This document shows positions 37,526 through 47,300 of a DNA stretch of 64,000 nt, piece by piece. The notes under the pieces are model-generated. The model saw only the letters and a list, made by a program, of their open reading frames with translations, did not search any database and was not told where the DNA came from. Within the stretch, counting starts at the first letter, position 1. Every line of letters starts with the position of its first letter. Both the position numbers and the translations under genes were made by a program. The DNA comes from Novosphingobium taihuense (GTDB lineage Bacteria > Pseudomonadota > Alphaproteobacteria > Sphingomonadales > Sphingomonadaceae): positions 186,001 to 250,000 of the forward strand of contig NZ_VLKJ01000003.1 of the NCBI RefSeq assembly GCF_007830315.1, in the 5' to 3' direction.

Positions 37526-38518
37526 ATGGACATGACCCGCGCCGACACGCACAACGACCTCAACCGCAAGGCCGCTCTCGCCAGCATTTCTGTGGCGATG
37601 CTGCTTGTGGGGTTGAAGGTGTGGGCAGTACTGTCGACCGGGTCGACCGCGATGCTCGGATCGCTGGCGGACACCGCGCTCGATCTGGTGGCAAGCCTCG
37701 CCACCCTGCTCGGCGTATGGATCGCCTCGCAGCCCGATGACCACAACCACCGCTTCGGACACGGCAAGGCCGAGGCGCTGGCGGCGATGTTCCAGGTCGT
37801 GCTGATTTCGATCTCGGCCATCGGCCTAGCCTTCCGCGCGGTCGGCCAGTTTCTCGGCCAAGCGCAAGTGGCAGAAGCCGAATCGGGTGTGATCGTCTCG
37901 ACCATTGCACTTGCGGCAACTTTTGCCCTGCTCGCCTATCAGCGCCACGTCATCCGCCAGACCGGCAGTCTCGCGATCAGCACTGACAACGTCCACTACA
38001 AATCGGACCTGTTCCTGAACCTTGCGGTGATCGCGGCCCTCGTCATCGATACATATATCGGGATCAAGGGTGCCGACGCGGTCTTCGCCTTCGGCATCGC
38101 GCTCTGGCTTGGCTGGGGCGCGTGGGGCGCGTCGCAGGAAGCGATCGAGCAGCTGATGGACCACGAATGGCCGCTGGAAAAGCGCGAGCGCTTCCTCGAA
38201 GTCGTTGCCCAGCATCCGGAACTCAAGGGCCTGCACGATTTGCGCACCCGCACCAGCGGCAACCGCGATTTCGTCCAGTTCCACGTCTGGGTCGACGGAC
38301 GCATGACCGTGACCGAGGCGCATCGTGTTATGGATGAGATCGAGGACAAGCTGACAGCGGAGTTTCCCGGCGTTGAAATCCTCATTCATCCTGATCCGGA
38401 GGGGTTGGTCGACGAGGACATGATGGGAGCGGAAAACCTGCTCAGCCCCGGTCCTGACGGCACCAGCCCCGCCATCCTTGCTCAAGGTTCACCAACCACG
38501 GGAGCGCCTGCAGCGTGA
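37526..38518 (+). CDS. Cation diffusion facilitator transporter (FieF-like)
   Basis: 330 residues from the ATG at 37526. It has six membrane helices and the metal-site motifs of the family: GSLADTALDLVASLATL and HNHRFGHGKAEALAA, then DNVHYKSDLFLN. A cytoplasmic domain with HDLRTRTSGNRDFVQFHVWVDG and ILIHPDPEG completes the CDF architecture. It exports divalent metals such as zinc or iron by proton exchange; the metal cannot be read from the sequence. The PhzF gene starts in its last four bases. Confidence 0.92.
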   Translation: MDMTRADTHNDLNRKAALASISVAMLLVGLKVWAVLSTGSTAMLGSLADTALDLVASLATLLGVWIASQPDDHNHRFGHGKAEALAAMFQVVLISISAIGLAFRAVGQFLGQAQVAEAESGVIVSTIALAATFALLAYQRHVIRQTGSLAISTDNVHYKSDLFLNLAVIAALVIDTYIGIKGADAVFAFGIALWLGWGAWGASQEAIEQLMDHEWPLEKRERFLEVVAQHPELKGLHDLRTRTSGNRDFVQFHVWVDGRMTVTEAHRVMDEIEDKLTAEFPGVEILIHPDPEGLVDEDMMGAENLLSPGPDGTSPAILAQGSPTTGAPAA

Positions 38519-39330
38519 GCGATTCCAGAGTCCCCTACTTCCACGTCGATGCCTTCACCGCCCGCGCCCTTGGCGGCAATCAGGCGGCGGTGATGATGCT
38601 CGAGGCCTGGCCCGACGATGCCACCCTGCAGGCAATCGGCGCGGAAAACATGTTCGCCGAGACCGCGTTCCTCGTGCCGGACCACACCGGATCGGCGGAT
38701 TTCGAGCTGCGCTGGTTCACACCTGCGGTCGAAGTTGCGATGTGTGGCCACGCTACGCTGGCATCTGGCCATGTCGTGCTGGCGCAGGATCCGATGCGCG
38801 GGCGGGTGACCTTTGCCACGCGCAAGGCGGGCATTCTCGAAGTGGCTCGGGACGGCGCTCGCTATGTCCTGTCTCTTCCGGCGGTGCCGACCGCACCGGG
38901 CGCTTTCGATGAAGCGGTGCCACTGCTCGGACCGGGCCAGCCGACCGAGGTGTGGCAGTGCGATGGCTACAATCTGTTCCACTATGCCACTGCGGCTGAA
39001 GTCCTTGCCCTTGCTCCCGATTTCAAGGCGTTGCTTGCGTTCGGCGACGTGCAGTTCATCGCCACCGCTACCGGAGCGGGCCACACTTCGGGAGCGGACA
39101 TCGTCAGCCGCGTCTTTGTGCCCGGCGGCGGGATCGACGAGGATGCGGCGACAGGGTCTGCTCATGCCGCGCTGACGCCGTTCTGGGCGGCCAGGTTCGG
39201 CCGCAACACCTTCAGCGCCCATCAGGCATCGGCGAGGGGCGCGGACTTCGCCTGTCGTCTCGAAGGGGACCGCGTGCTGCTGGGCGGCGATTGCGTGACC
39301 GTGGTCGAGGGGCTGTTCCGTCTGCCCTGA
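38515..39330 (+). CDS. PhzF family isomerase/epimerase
   Basis: 271 residues from a GTG at 38515 that overlaps the stop of the transporter gene by four bases (GTGA), so translation is coupled. It is a duplicated diaminopimelate-epimerase-like fold, with YFHVDAFTARALGGNQAAVMMLEAW, FTPAVEVAMCGHATLASGHV and the C-terminal GGGIDEDAATGSAHAALTPFWAARFG. Members isomerise various substrates; this one is not part of a phenazine cluster, so its substrate is unknown. Confidence 0.9.
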   Translation: MSDSRVPYFHVDAFTARALGGNQAAVMMLEAWPDDATLQAIGAENMFAETAFLVPDHTGSADFELRWFTPAVEVAMCGHATLASGHVVLAQDPMRGRVTFATRKAGILEVARDGARYVLSLPAVPTAPGAFDEAVPLLGPGQPTEVWQCDGYNLFHYATAAEVLALAPDFKALLAFGDVQFIATATGAGHTSGADIVSRVFVPGGGIDEDAATGSAHAALTPFWAARFGRNTFSAHQASARGADFACRLEGDRVLLGGDCVTVVEGLFRLP

Positions 39331-39342
39331 TGCTGTCAGGCC

Positions 39343-40467
39343 TTAACGGTACAGCGAGACGATATCCGCCAGCCCGTCGACAACCGGCGGTAGATTGTCG
39401 TCCTGCGTCTTGCCGAGGCGGACGACGGTCAGGCCACGGCTCGGGCTGACCATCACGTATTGGCCGAGATGGCCGATGCACGCGAACAGGTCCTTGGGTC
39501 CGCGATCCGGGAAGAGCGAGGCATCGCCGTTCGTCGGCGTGCGATTGAGCCAGATCTGTGCGCCGTACTGGGCCTCGCGTGGAGAAGGCGTGACCATGAA
39601 CTCGATCCACTGGCGCGGAATGATCTGTGCGCCCTTGACCGATCCCTTGTTGCGCAGGAACTCGCCGAACTTGCCCCAGTCGCGCGCGGTGCCGTGTATC
39701 AGCGATCCGCCAACAAGCGTGCCCGAAGCGTCGAATTCAGGGAGCATCGACTTCATGCCCGCCGGTTCGAACAGGCGGGTGCGCAAGTAGTCGGCCACGG
39801 CATGGCGGCGGCTTTCGGGATCGGCCGCAGGGCTGAGCACGCGCGCCGCGAGGTCTGCGAGGATCACGCTGGTCGCGGTGGAATACTCGAACTTGCGTCC
39901 GGGTTCGGCCTCGAGCGGCTGGTCCTCGGCATAGCGCGCCATGTCGTCGCGCCCGTCGAGGAACAGCATGCGCACCTCGTCCGCTTCATAGACGGGATCT
40001 ATTGCCTCGGCATGGCGCAGGCCCGAGCGCATCTGCAGAAGCTGCCGCACGGTGATCTCGCCGCGCGGGTCGCCGGGGCGCTGCCATGCCGGCACAGGAG
40101 CCGACTGGTCGAGCCGCAGCCGTCCATCCGAAACGAGCATCCCGATCATCACGCCGGTGACCGACTTGGCCATCGACCAGCTCACGAACCGCGTGTTCTC
40201 GTGGTAGCCCTCTGCATAGCGCTCGGCCACGATGCGCCCGTTCTTCATCACGATCACCGCGCGCGTCTCGCCCATTTCGGGCGCGAACAGCGCATCGACT
40301 GCGCGGGCGAGCTTCTCGCGATCAACGCCGGGCTCCTTGACCACCGCCTTCAGCGCAGCTTCGGACACCGGCGGCGGGCCATCTGGCGCATTCGTCCCCT
40401 GCGAACATCCCGCCAGGACTGGCAGCAGCGCAAGGCTGAGGATAAGGGAGAGCGAGCGGCGGGCCAT
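39343..40467 (-). CDS. Serine hydrolase lipoprotein (beta-lactamase class C fold)
   Basis: 374 residues from the ATG at 40467 (AAAGGA seven bases upstream; a longer frame is not supported). The signal peptide ends in the lipobox LPVLAGC. The SxxK motif is SMAKS in RFVSWSMAKSVTGVMIG. A Tyr in FEYSTATS takes the YxN place, and HLGQYV may act as the third motif. The fold is shared by penicillin-binding esterases and D-aminopeptidases; the substrate is not known. The gene is divergent from the hypothetical at 40500. Confidence 0.9.
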   Translation of the reverse strand: MARRSLSLILSLALLPVLAGCSQGTNAPDGPPPVSEAALKAVVKEPGVDREKLARAVDALFAPEMGETRAVIVMKNGRIVAERYAEGYHENTRFVSWSMAKSVTGVMIGMLVSDGRLRLDQSAPVPAWQRPGDPRGEITVRQLLQMRSGLRHAEAIDPVYEADEVRMLFLDGRDDMARYAEDQPLEAEPGRKFEYSTATSVILADLAARVLSPAADPESRRHAVADYLRTRLFEPAGMKSMLPEFDASGTLVGGSLIHGTARDWGKFGEFLRNKGSVKGAQIIPRQWIEFMVTPSPREAQYGAQIWLNRTPTNGDASLFPDRGPKDLFACIGHLGQYVMVSPSRGLTVVRLGKTQDDNLPPVVDGLADIVSLYR

Positions 40468-40499
40468 CGGGCCAGTCCTTTCGTCCAGAATCGGTATCC

Positions 40500-40871
40500 A
40501 TGGCAACCGGCAACCACAGTTCCCCCACAGCTCCGTCGCTGACCATCGCCCCGCGCCGCAACTGGCGTCTACGCGCTGCGCTGATCGTGGCCGTGTTGCT
40601 GGTGGCCTTGCTCGCCACGTTCTGGTCCTCGATCCGGGGCTACGGACAGACCGGGGCGAGCTACGGCGCGCGCGTTGCGTGCTCGTGCCGCTATGCCGGT
40701 GGCCGAACGCTTTCGGATTGCCGGAAGGACTTCGAGCCGGGAATGGAGCTAGTGACCCTCAGCGAGGACGCCGAATCGAAGAGCGTGACTGCCCGGTTCG
40801 CGCTGATGTTCGCCCAGACTGCAACTTATCGCGAAGGTTCGGGCTGCGTGCTCGAGCCTTGGAAACGCTGA
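40500..40871 (+). CDS. Small membrane-anchored cysteine-containing protein
   Basis: 123 residues. After a short N-terminal tail with RRNWRLRAALIVAVLLVALLATFW, a single membrane segment, comes a periplasmic domain with GASYGARVACSCRYAGGRTLSDCRKDFEPGMELV and a final GSGCVLEPW. Four cysteines suggest disulfide bonding outside the cell. I have seen similar proteins in sphingomonads but no function is assigned. Its start is 33 bases from the divergent serine hydrolase, and it ends five bases before mnmA on the other strand. Confidence 0.72.
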   Translation: MATGNHSSPTAPSLTIAPRRNWRLRAALIVAVLLVALLATFWSSIRGYGQTGASYGARVACSCRYAGGRTLSDCRKDFEPGMELVTLSEDAESKSVTARFALMFAQTATYREGSGCVLEPWKR

Positions 40872-40875
40872 GGCC

Positions 40876-42015
40876 TCAGTCTTCCCAGCGCTCGGTCGAA
40901 TCGATCCAGCCGCCGCCGACCACGCGATCGCCGGCATAGACCACCGCCGCCTGCCCGGGGGCGACCCCGTATTCGGGCTGGAGGAAGCGGATGCGCGCGC
41001 TGGCGCCTTCACCGAACCGGCCTTCAAGCGTGACCGGCACGGGCTTTGCCAGCGAGCGCACCTTTGCCGTCAGCGGACCGTCAGGGAGGGGGCCGATGCG
41101 GTTTGTCTCAGTGATAAGGGCGCTCCCCACGGCCAGCATCGGGCGCGGGCCGACAAGGACGCGACGCGATGGCGCGTCGAGGCCGACAACGTAGAGCGGT
41201 TCGGGCTGGCCGCCGATCTCGAGGCCACGGCGCTGGCCCACGGTGTAATGGATGATGCCGCGATGGTGGCCGAGCACTTCTCCACTGGCAGCATGGACGA
41301 TCTCGCCCGGTGCATCGCCTTCGGGGCGGACGGCGCGAACGATCTTGGCATAGTCACCATCGGGCACAAAGCAGATGTCCTGGCTGTCGGGCTTGGCCGC
41401 GACGACCAGCCCCATCTGCTCGGCCATCCGGCGGGTCTCGCTCTTGGGCAGGCCTCCCAGCGGGAAACGCAGGAAATCGAGCTGCGCTTCGGTCGTGCCG
41501 TAGAGAAAGTACGACTGGTCCCGTGCAGGATCGAAGGCGCGGTGCAGTTCGGCGCCAGCCGGGCCCATGACACGGCGGACGTAGTGCCCGGTCGCAAGGC
41601 AATCGGCACCCAGTTCGCGCGCCATGGCCAGCAGGTCCGTGAACTTGGGCCCCATGTTGCAGCGGACGCAAGGAATGGGAGTGCGGCCATTGAGGTAGTC
41701 GTCGGCAAACCGCTCGACCACCTCTTCGCGGAAGCTCGATTCGTGGTCGAACACGTAGTGGGCAATGCCGAGGCGGTCGGCGACAGCTCGGGCATCGCGG
41801 ATGTCGTCGCCCGCGCAGCATGCACCCTTCCGCCCGGTAGCAGCGCCGTAGTCGTAGAGCTGGAGCGTCACGCCGATCACTTCGGCACCTGTTGACGTTG
41901 CAAGACCGGCGACCACGGAGCTGTCGACTCCGCCCGACATGGCAACGACGATTCGCCGGGCCGAAAACGGTCCGGGCAGGTCAAAAAGGTCAACGGGAGC
42001 CAAAGTATCGGGCAT
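40876..42015 (-). CDS. mnmA: tRNA-specific 2-thiouridylase MnmA
   Basis: 379 residues from the ATG at 42015; a longer frame would add 20 unrelated residues. The PP-loop SGGVDSS is at 27-33. The catalytic cysteines are Cys119 in [10 protein letters not shown] and Cys215 in [13 protein letters not shown]. Other motifs are [15 protein letters not shown] and [10 protein letters not shown]. The enzyme makes s2U34 in tRNA for Lys, Glu and Gln, receiving sulfur through a relay. It is convergent with the small protein at 40500. Confidence 0.95.
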   Translation of the reverse strand: MPDTLAPVDLFDLPGPFSARRIVVAMSGGVDSSVVAGLATSTGAEVIGVTLQLYDYGAATGRKGACCAGDDIRDARAVADRLGIAHYVFDHESSFREEVVERFADDYLNGRTPIPCVRCNMGPKFTDLLAMARELGADCLATGHYVRRVMGPAGAELHRAFDPARDQSYFLYGTTEAQLDFLRFPLGGLPKSETRRMAEQMGLVVAAKPDSQDICFVPDGDYAKIVRAVRPEGDAPGEIVHAASGEVLGHHRGIIHYTVGQRRGLEIGGQPEPLYVVGLDAPSRRVLVGPRPMLAVGSALITETNRIGPLPDGPLTAKVRSLAKPVPVTLEGRFGEGASARIRFLQPEYGVAPGQAAVVYAGDRVVGGGWIDSTERWED

Positions 42016-42161
42016 CGCGCGCCCATAGGCGCTTTTGCTCGGAAGGGCAAAGTGCCCGTGTTGTCGGGGTCTCATGCGGGTTGAGGCGTCCCTTGCGCGA
42101 TGAACAAATGCTAAATTGGCCCTTTACCGGACCTTAGCCATCTCCTGCCTAGAAGCGTGGC

Positions 42162-42536
42162 ATGGACATGAGCTTCAACGATCCCGGCGGGTTTGCCACA
42201 GGTGAGGGCGCCATCGGGCTGCGCCCATTGACGTGGGACGGGCTGTGTGCACGCATTTCCGCTGCTCAGGATTTGCGCCGGGCCCTAACATCTGTTGCGA
42301 CAAGCCATGGGATGAATGCGTCAGGCGCTGCTACTCCTGTGAGCGGAAGCTTCCACAGGCAGACTGCAGCCTTCATTGCATCGGGAATTCAGGGCGTTCC
42401 GCCGCACACGGGGGCAGGTGAACGCGTCGTTAACCCAAACTCTTCAGCGAATGGCAAAGCGAACCCGGGCACACCAGAAAGCCTGATTACAGACAGCCTG
42501 GATACAGGGGCGCGGTCCGGCCGCGCCGAAGCATGA
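42162..42536 (+). CDS. Hypothetical protein upstream of sciP
   Basis: 124 residues, no membrane segment or recognised domain. The N-terminus (MDMSFNDPGGFATGEGAIGLRPLTWDGLCARISAAQDLRRAL) looks folded and helical; the rest is polar and Gly/Ser/Asn-rich, probably disordered. The sequence resembles a sphingomonad family I cannot name. It ends eight bases before sciP on the same strand, so it is likely in the same transcript. Confidence 0.65.
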   Translation: MDMSFNDPGGFATGEGAIGLRPLTWDGLCARISAAQDLRRALTSVATSHGMNASGAATPVSGSFHRQTAAFIASGIQGVPPHTGAGERVVNPNSSANGKANPGTPESLITDSLDTGARSGRAEA

Positions 42537-42543
42537 GATTCAT

Positions 42544-42843
42544 ATGATCGAGAACCAGAAAATCCGCCCGGCACAAGTGATCGGCCCGCTCGGAGAGCCG
42601 CTGACGATCGACAGTCTGCCGCCGCCAAATACGACCCGCTGGGTCGTGCGCCGCAAGGCCGAAGTCGTGGCGGCCGTCAATGGCGGGCTACTGACGATCG
42701 ATGAAGTCTGCGAGCGTTACAGCCTGACGCTTGAAGAGTTTGCCTCGTGGCAGCGGGCGGTTGACCGCTCGGGCATGCAGGGCCTGCGCGTGACACGAAT
42801 ACAGCATTATCGTGATCTCTACGAGCGCCAGCTCAAGTACTGA
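42544..42843 (+). CDS. sciP: CtrA inhibitor SciP (DUF1153)
   Basis: 99 residues. The core LPPPNTTRWVVRRKAEVVAAVNGGLLTIDEVCERYSLTLEEFASWQRAVDRSGMQGLRVTRIQHY matches SciP almost exactly, including the trihelical HTH fold with RRKAEVV. SciP binds CtrA-activated promoters in Caulobacter and blocks CtrA early in the cell cycle. The N-terminal VIGPLGEPLTIDS is also typical. It is likely transcribed with the small protein just upstream and followed by a strong terminator. Confidence 0.93.
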   Translation: MIENQKIRPAQVIGPLGEPLTIDSLPPPNTTRWVVRRKAEVVAAVNGGLLTIDEVCERYSLTLEEFASWQRAVDRSGMQGLRVTRIQHYRDLYERQLKY

Positions 42844-42865
42844 TTGCGCCCACCAGCTCCATCCG

Positions 42866-42905
42866 CAACGGCCGTTTCCACCCGGAAGCGGCCGTTGTTC
42901 TTTTT
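42866..42905 (+). terminator. Rho-independent terminator after sciP
   Basis: Nine-base inverted repeat CAACGGCCG / CGGCCGTTG with a 14-base loop, followed by TTCTTTTT. It lies 22 bases after the sciP stop. Confidence 0.85.
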
Positions 42906-43190
42906 GGGCGTCTTTCTTGCGCCGCAGCATCCTTGCAAAAGTGGCTCCCCGAATGAGAGAAATGCGTTACAAAAAGTTACAGGTGCAAGAAAGACACGGT
43001 CCGAATTTGGGCATAAGTCCTTTGTCGAGACGGAATTGCACCTCGTCGGAAGCAGGTCTATTGCACTCGCTTGGCCTGCCAATACGGCGGGGCCGCGTGC
43101 TTGCGGCAAGTGCGTTGCAAATGTAACACACCTACTCGAGTTTGAAGGGGCCGGCCCTCGCCCCGCCATGGGACGAAGGCAGTGACGAAC
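42906..43190 (+). promoter_or_regulatory. Intergenic region before the RND pump, with GTTACA repeats
   Basis: No gene is supported in this 285-base gap. GTTACA occurs at 42965-42970 and again at 42976-42981, exactly 11 bases apart, and its inverse TGTAAC at 43122-43127. RND pump promoters are often repressed by TetR-type proteins bound at such sites, but no repressor gene is adjacent. The promoter itself cannot be placed with confidence. Confidence 0.35.
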
Positions 43191-44360
43191 ATGAACTACG
43201 AAACGACGATCAACGCCGACGGACCGCTCTCACCCGAATTTTCAGGAGGCGAGGGCGAGCAGGGCAACTCACGCCGCCTCTGGATCATCGGAGCGCTGAT
43301 TGCTGCCGTTCTGGTCGCTGCGTGGTTCTTCATGCACCGTGGCAGTGATGCCGCTGCTGACAGCAAGGGTGCGCAGGCGCAGGTCGTGACCGTGGTGGTC
43401 CCGGGTGCGACGACGATCACCGGCACGATCACCGCCAGCGGCACGATCGCAGCCCGTCGCGAAATGCCGGTCGGCGTTGCTGGTGAAGGCGGGCAGATCG
43501 TCAGCGTGCTGGTCGATGCGGGTGACTGGGTGAAGGCGGGTCAGGTGCTCGCCGTCATCGACCGCTCGGTGCAGAGCCAGCAGATCGCGAGCCAGGCTGC
43601 CAACGTTGAGGTCGCCGCGGCGGACGCGCGCCTCGCTCAGGCCAATCTCGACCGTGCGCTCAAGCTGGTAGAGCGCGGATTCATTTCGAAGGCGGACGTG
43701 GACAGGCTGACGGCAACGCGCGATGCGGCCGTGGCCCGGGTCCGCGTGGCGCGGGGAAGCCTCGGTGAACTGGGTGCGCGCGCGGCACGGCTCAACATCG
43801 TAGCCCCTGCTTCTGGCCTCGTGCTGACCCGTGCGGCAGAGCCGGGACAGATCGTCAGTTCGGGAAGCGGCGTGCTGTTCTCGATGGCGCGTGACGGTCA
43901 GATGGAGATGCAGGCTCGCCTCGCCGAAGCCGATCTCGCCCGGCTGGCCGTCGGTGCTTCGGCCAAGGTCGTCCCGACAGGCTCGGAGCGTACGTTTGAT
44001 GGTCAGATCTGGCAGCTTTCGCCAACCATCGACCAGACCAGCCGCGAAGGCATCGTCCGCATTGCCCTGCCTTATGATCTTGCGCTGCGCCCGGGCGGCT
44101 TTGCCACGGCCACGTTGGCATCGGGAACCGTGACCGCTCCGGTTCTGCCGGAATCAGCGATCCTCAGCGATGACAAGGGCACCTTCGTCTACGTGGTCGG
44201 CAGTGATAACAAGGCGGAGCGCCGCCCGGTCAAGACCGGCGAGGTGAGCGCGCAGGGCATCACGGTTATCGAGGGACTGTCGGGTCGTGAGCGCGTGGTG
44301 CTGCGGGCAGGCGGCTTCCTCAACCCGGGCGACAAGGTCCAGCCGGTCGTTCAGAAGTAA
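43191..44360 (+). CDS. RND efflux pump periplasmic adaptor (membrane fusion protein)
   Basis: 389 residues from the ATG at 43191; a GTG at 43182 is an alternative. A single membrane helix near residue 33-50 (WIIGALIAAVLVAAWFFM) follows a short cytosolic tail. The order is that of a membrane fusion protein: lipoyl-like domain (GTIAARREMPVGVAGEGGQIVSVLVDAGDWVKAGQVLAVID), an alpha-helical hairpin (ASQAANVEVAAADARLAQANLDRALKLVERGFISKADVDRLTATRDAAVARVRVARG), then beta-barrel domains. It links the inner-membrane pump to an outer-membrane channel; no tolC-like gene is in the window. The pump gene starts nine bases after the stop. Confidence 0.94.
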   Translation: MNYETTINADGPLSPEFSGGEGEQGNSRRLWIIGALIAAVLVAAWFFMHRGSDAAADSKGAQAQVVTVVVPGATTITGTITASGTIAARREMPVGVAGEGGQIVSVLVDAGDWVKAGQVLAVIDRSVQSQQIASQAANVEVAAADARLAQANLDRALKLVERGFISKADVDRLTATRDAAVARVRVARGSLGELGARAARLNIVAPASGLVLTRAAEPGQIVSSGSGVLFSMARDGQMEMQARLAEADLARLAVGASAKVVPTGSERTFDGQIWQLSPTIDQTSREGIVRIALPYDLALRPGGFATATLASGTVTAPVLPESAILSDDKGTFVYVVGSDNKAERRPVKTGEVSAQGITVIEGLSGRERVVLRAGGFLNPGDKVQPVVQK

Positions 44361-44369
44361 GGGCTGGCG

Positions 44370-47300
44370 ATGAACTTCCAGAACATCTCGGCCTGGTGCA
44401 TCCGCAACCCGGTCGTGCCCATCGTCCTGTTCCTCGGGCTGACGCTTGCAGGCATTGTTTCTTTCATGGGAATGAAGGTCCAGGACAACCCGGACATCGA
44501 GTTCCCGATCGTCATCGTCCAGATCTCGCAGCCCGGTGCCGCGCCGACCGAGATCGAGAACCAGATTACCCAGCGCGTCGAATCTGCCGTGCGGTCGATT
44601 GCCGGCGTCGATACCTTGACGTCCACCGCATCGGAAGGCAGCAGCCAGACGCAGGTGCAGTTCAAGATCGGCCAAGACATCAACGCGGCGGTCAACGAGG
44701 TCAAGAACAAGGTTGACCAGATCCGGTCCGACCTGCCCGAAGGCATTCTCGAACCGCAGGTGTTCAAGGTCGAAACGTCGTCGAACCCGATCGCCTACTA
44801 TGCGGTCGTGGCCGACGACATGACGATCGAGCAGCTGTCGTGGTTCATCGACGATACCATCGCCAAGCGTCTGCTGACCGTGTCCGGCATGGCTGAAGTC
44901 AGCCGCTCGGGCGGCGTCAATCGCGAGATTGCCGTCACGCTCAACCCGGCGAAAATGACCGCGCTTGGCGTGACCGCAAGCCAGGTCAACGCAGCGCTGC
45001 GCCAGGTCAACATCAATGCGGCGGGCGGCAAGACGGAAGTTGCCGGATCACGCCAGTCCGTGCGCGTGCTGGGCAATGCCAAGACGGCCTATGACTTGTC
45101 GCAGACCGAGATTTCACTCTCGGGCAACCGCACGGTGCGACTGGCCGACGTCGCCGACGTGCGCGACGCCTACAGCGAACTCACATCCATCGCCAAGTTC
45201 AACAAAAAGGGCGTGGTGACCTTCTCGTTCTCCCGCGCGCGCGGCGAATCCGACGTCTCCGTCTACGACGGGGCGCTGGAGGAAATGAAGAAGATCGAGG
45301 CAGAGCAGGGCGGCAAGATCCACTTCGAACTGCTGTTTACCTCGGTCATCCAGACCAAGGACCAGTATCGCTCGTCGATGAACGCGATGGTCGAAGGCGC
45401 GGTGCTGGCAGTCGTCGTGGTCTTCCTGTTCCTGCGTGACTGGCGTGCGACGATCGTCTCGGCTCTGGCGATTCCGCTTTCTTCGATACCCACGTTCTGG
45501 GTTCTCGACCTGATGGGCTTCACGCTCAACCAGATGTCGCTTCTGGCCCTCGGCCTGGTCGCAGGTGTGCTGGTGGACGATGCGATCGTGGAGATCGAGA
45601 ACATCGTCAGGCACATGCGAATGGGCAAGTCCGCCTATCAGGCTGCCATCGATGCTGCCGATGAGATCGGCCTCGCGGTGGTTGCCACCACATTCTCGAT
45701 CGTTGCGGTGTTCTTCCCCGTGGCGCTCATGCCTGGCGTGTCCGGACAGTTCTTCAAGAACTTCGGCCTCACCGTGGTCATTTCAGTTCTGTTCTCCCTT
45801 CTCGTCGCACGCATGATCACGCCGATGGTCGCGGCCTACTTCCTGCAGGCGCATGGCGAGGCCGAGCACGGCGGCGGGCCGTGGATGGACAAGTACATGA
45901 AGGTGCTGGGCTGGTCGCTCGACACCTCGAAGGCAGCAGCCTACCGCGCCAGGCATCCGCGCCGCCGCTTCCTCGCGCGCTTGCACGATCACCGCATCTG
46001 GATGATGGGCATCGGCATTGGCGCTTTCGCCCTGACGATCGTCATGTTCGCCTCGATCCCGGCGCAGTTCTTTCCCGATGCAGACAGCGATTCGAGCACC
46101 GTATCCATCGAAATGGTGCCGGGGACGACGCTGCAGCAGACCGAGCGCAAGGTCTCGGAAGTCGTGGCCTTGCTGGCAAAGCAGCAGGAAGTGGAATCGC
46201 AGCTCGCATCAGTGCGCGAGGGACGAGCCAACATCTACGTCAATCTCCGCCGCGACCGGGTGAGGACCAGCCTCGATTTCGAACGTGAGCTGACGCCTCA
46301 GTTGCAGGCGGTTCCGGACATCCGGGCCAACTTCCAGGCGCAGGGCCCCGGTGGTCCAGGCGGCGGTTCAGGCCGTCCGATCAGCATCATGCTGGCAGGC
46401 TCCGATCCGGACCTGCTGCAAAGGACTGCGCAGACGCTGGTCGACCAGATGGGCACGCTGCCGCTGCTGGTTGCTCCGCGCATCAGTGCCGACTTGCGGC
46501 GCCCCGAAGTGATCATCAAGCCGCGGCTCGACCTTGCTGCCAACCTTGGCGTCACGACACAGGCGCTGAGCCAGGTCATACGCATCGCGACCCAGGGTGA
46601 GATTGACCAGAACAGCGCCAAGTTCTCGCTGTCCGACCGCCAGGTTCCGATCCGCGTGAAGCTGCCCGAATCCTCGCGCCGCGATCTGTCGACGATCGAG
46701 AATCTGCCGGTGCCCACGGCCTCCGGCGGTTCGGTCCCGCTTTCGCGGGTGGCGGAGATCGGCTTCGGTTCCGGGCCAACCCAGATCCAGCGCTACAACC
46801 AGAGCCGCCGCGTCTTTGTCGGTGCAGACTTGCGGCCCGGCGTGATCAAGGGCGATGCGATGGCAGCCATCGCCAAGCTGCCGATCATGCAGAACCTGCC
46901 GCAGGGCGTTTCGAACACGGCAGCAGGCGAGGACAAGTTCCAGGCCGAGCTGATGAAGAACTTCGGAATCGCTGTCGCCTCGGGCATCCTGCTTGTGTTC
47001 TCGGTGCTTGTGCTGCTGTACCATCGTTTCATTTCGCCGCTGGTCAACATGGGCTCGTTGTTCCTCGCCCCGCTTGGTGGGTTGCTGGCGATCTGGCTGA
47101 TGGGTCAGGCCCTGTCGCTGCCGGTGTTCATCGGCATCCTGATGCTGTTCGGCATTGTCGCGAAGAACTCGATCCTGCTGATCGACTTTGCGATCGAGGA
47201 AATGGCAACGGGCAAGGACAAGTTGGCTGCCATTACCGAGGCGGGTCACAAGCGCGCGCAACCGATCATCATGACGACCGTGGCAATGGTCGCAGGCATG

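Noticed and set aside
42844..43185. A 113-codon plus-strand frame in the gap after sciP.
   Set aside because: It begins in the sciP terminator region and reads through it; no Shine-Dalgarno and no domain, so the gap is left as regulatory DNA.
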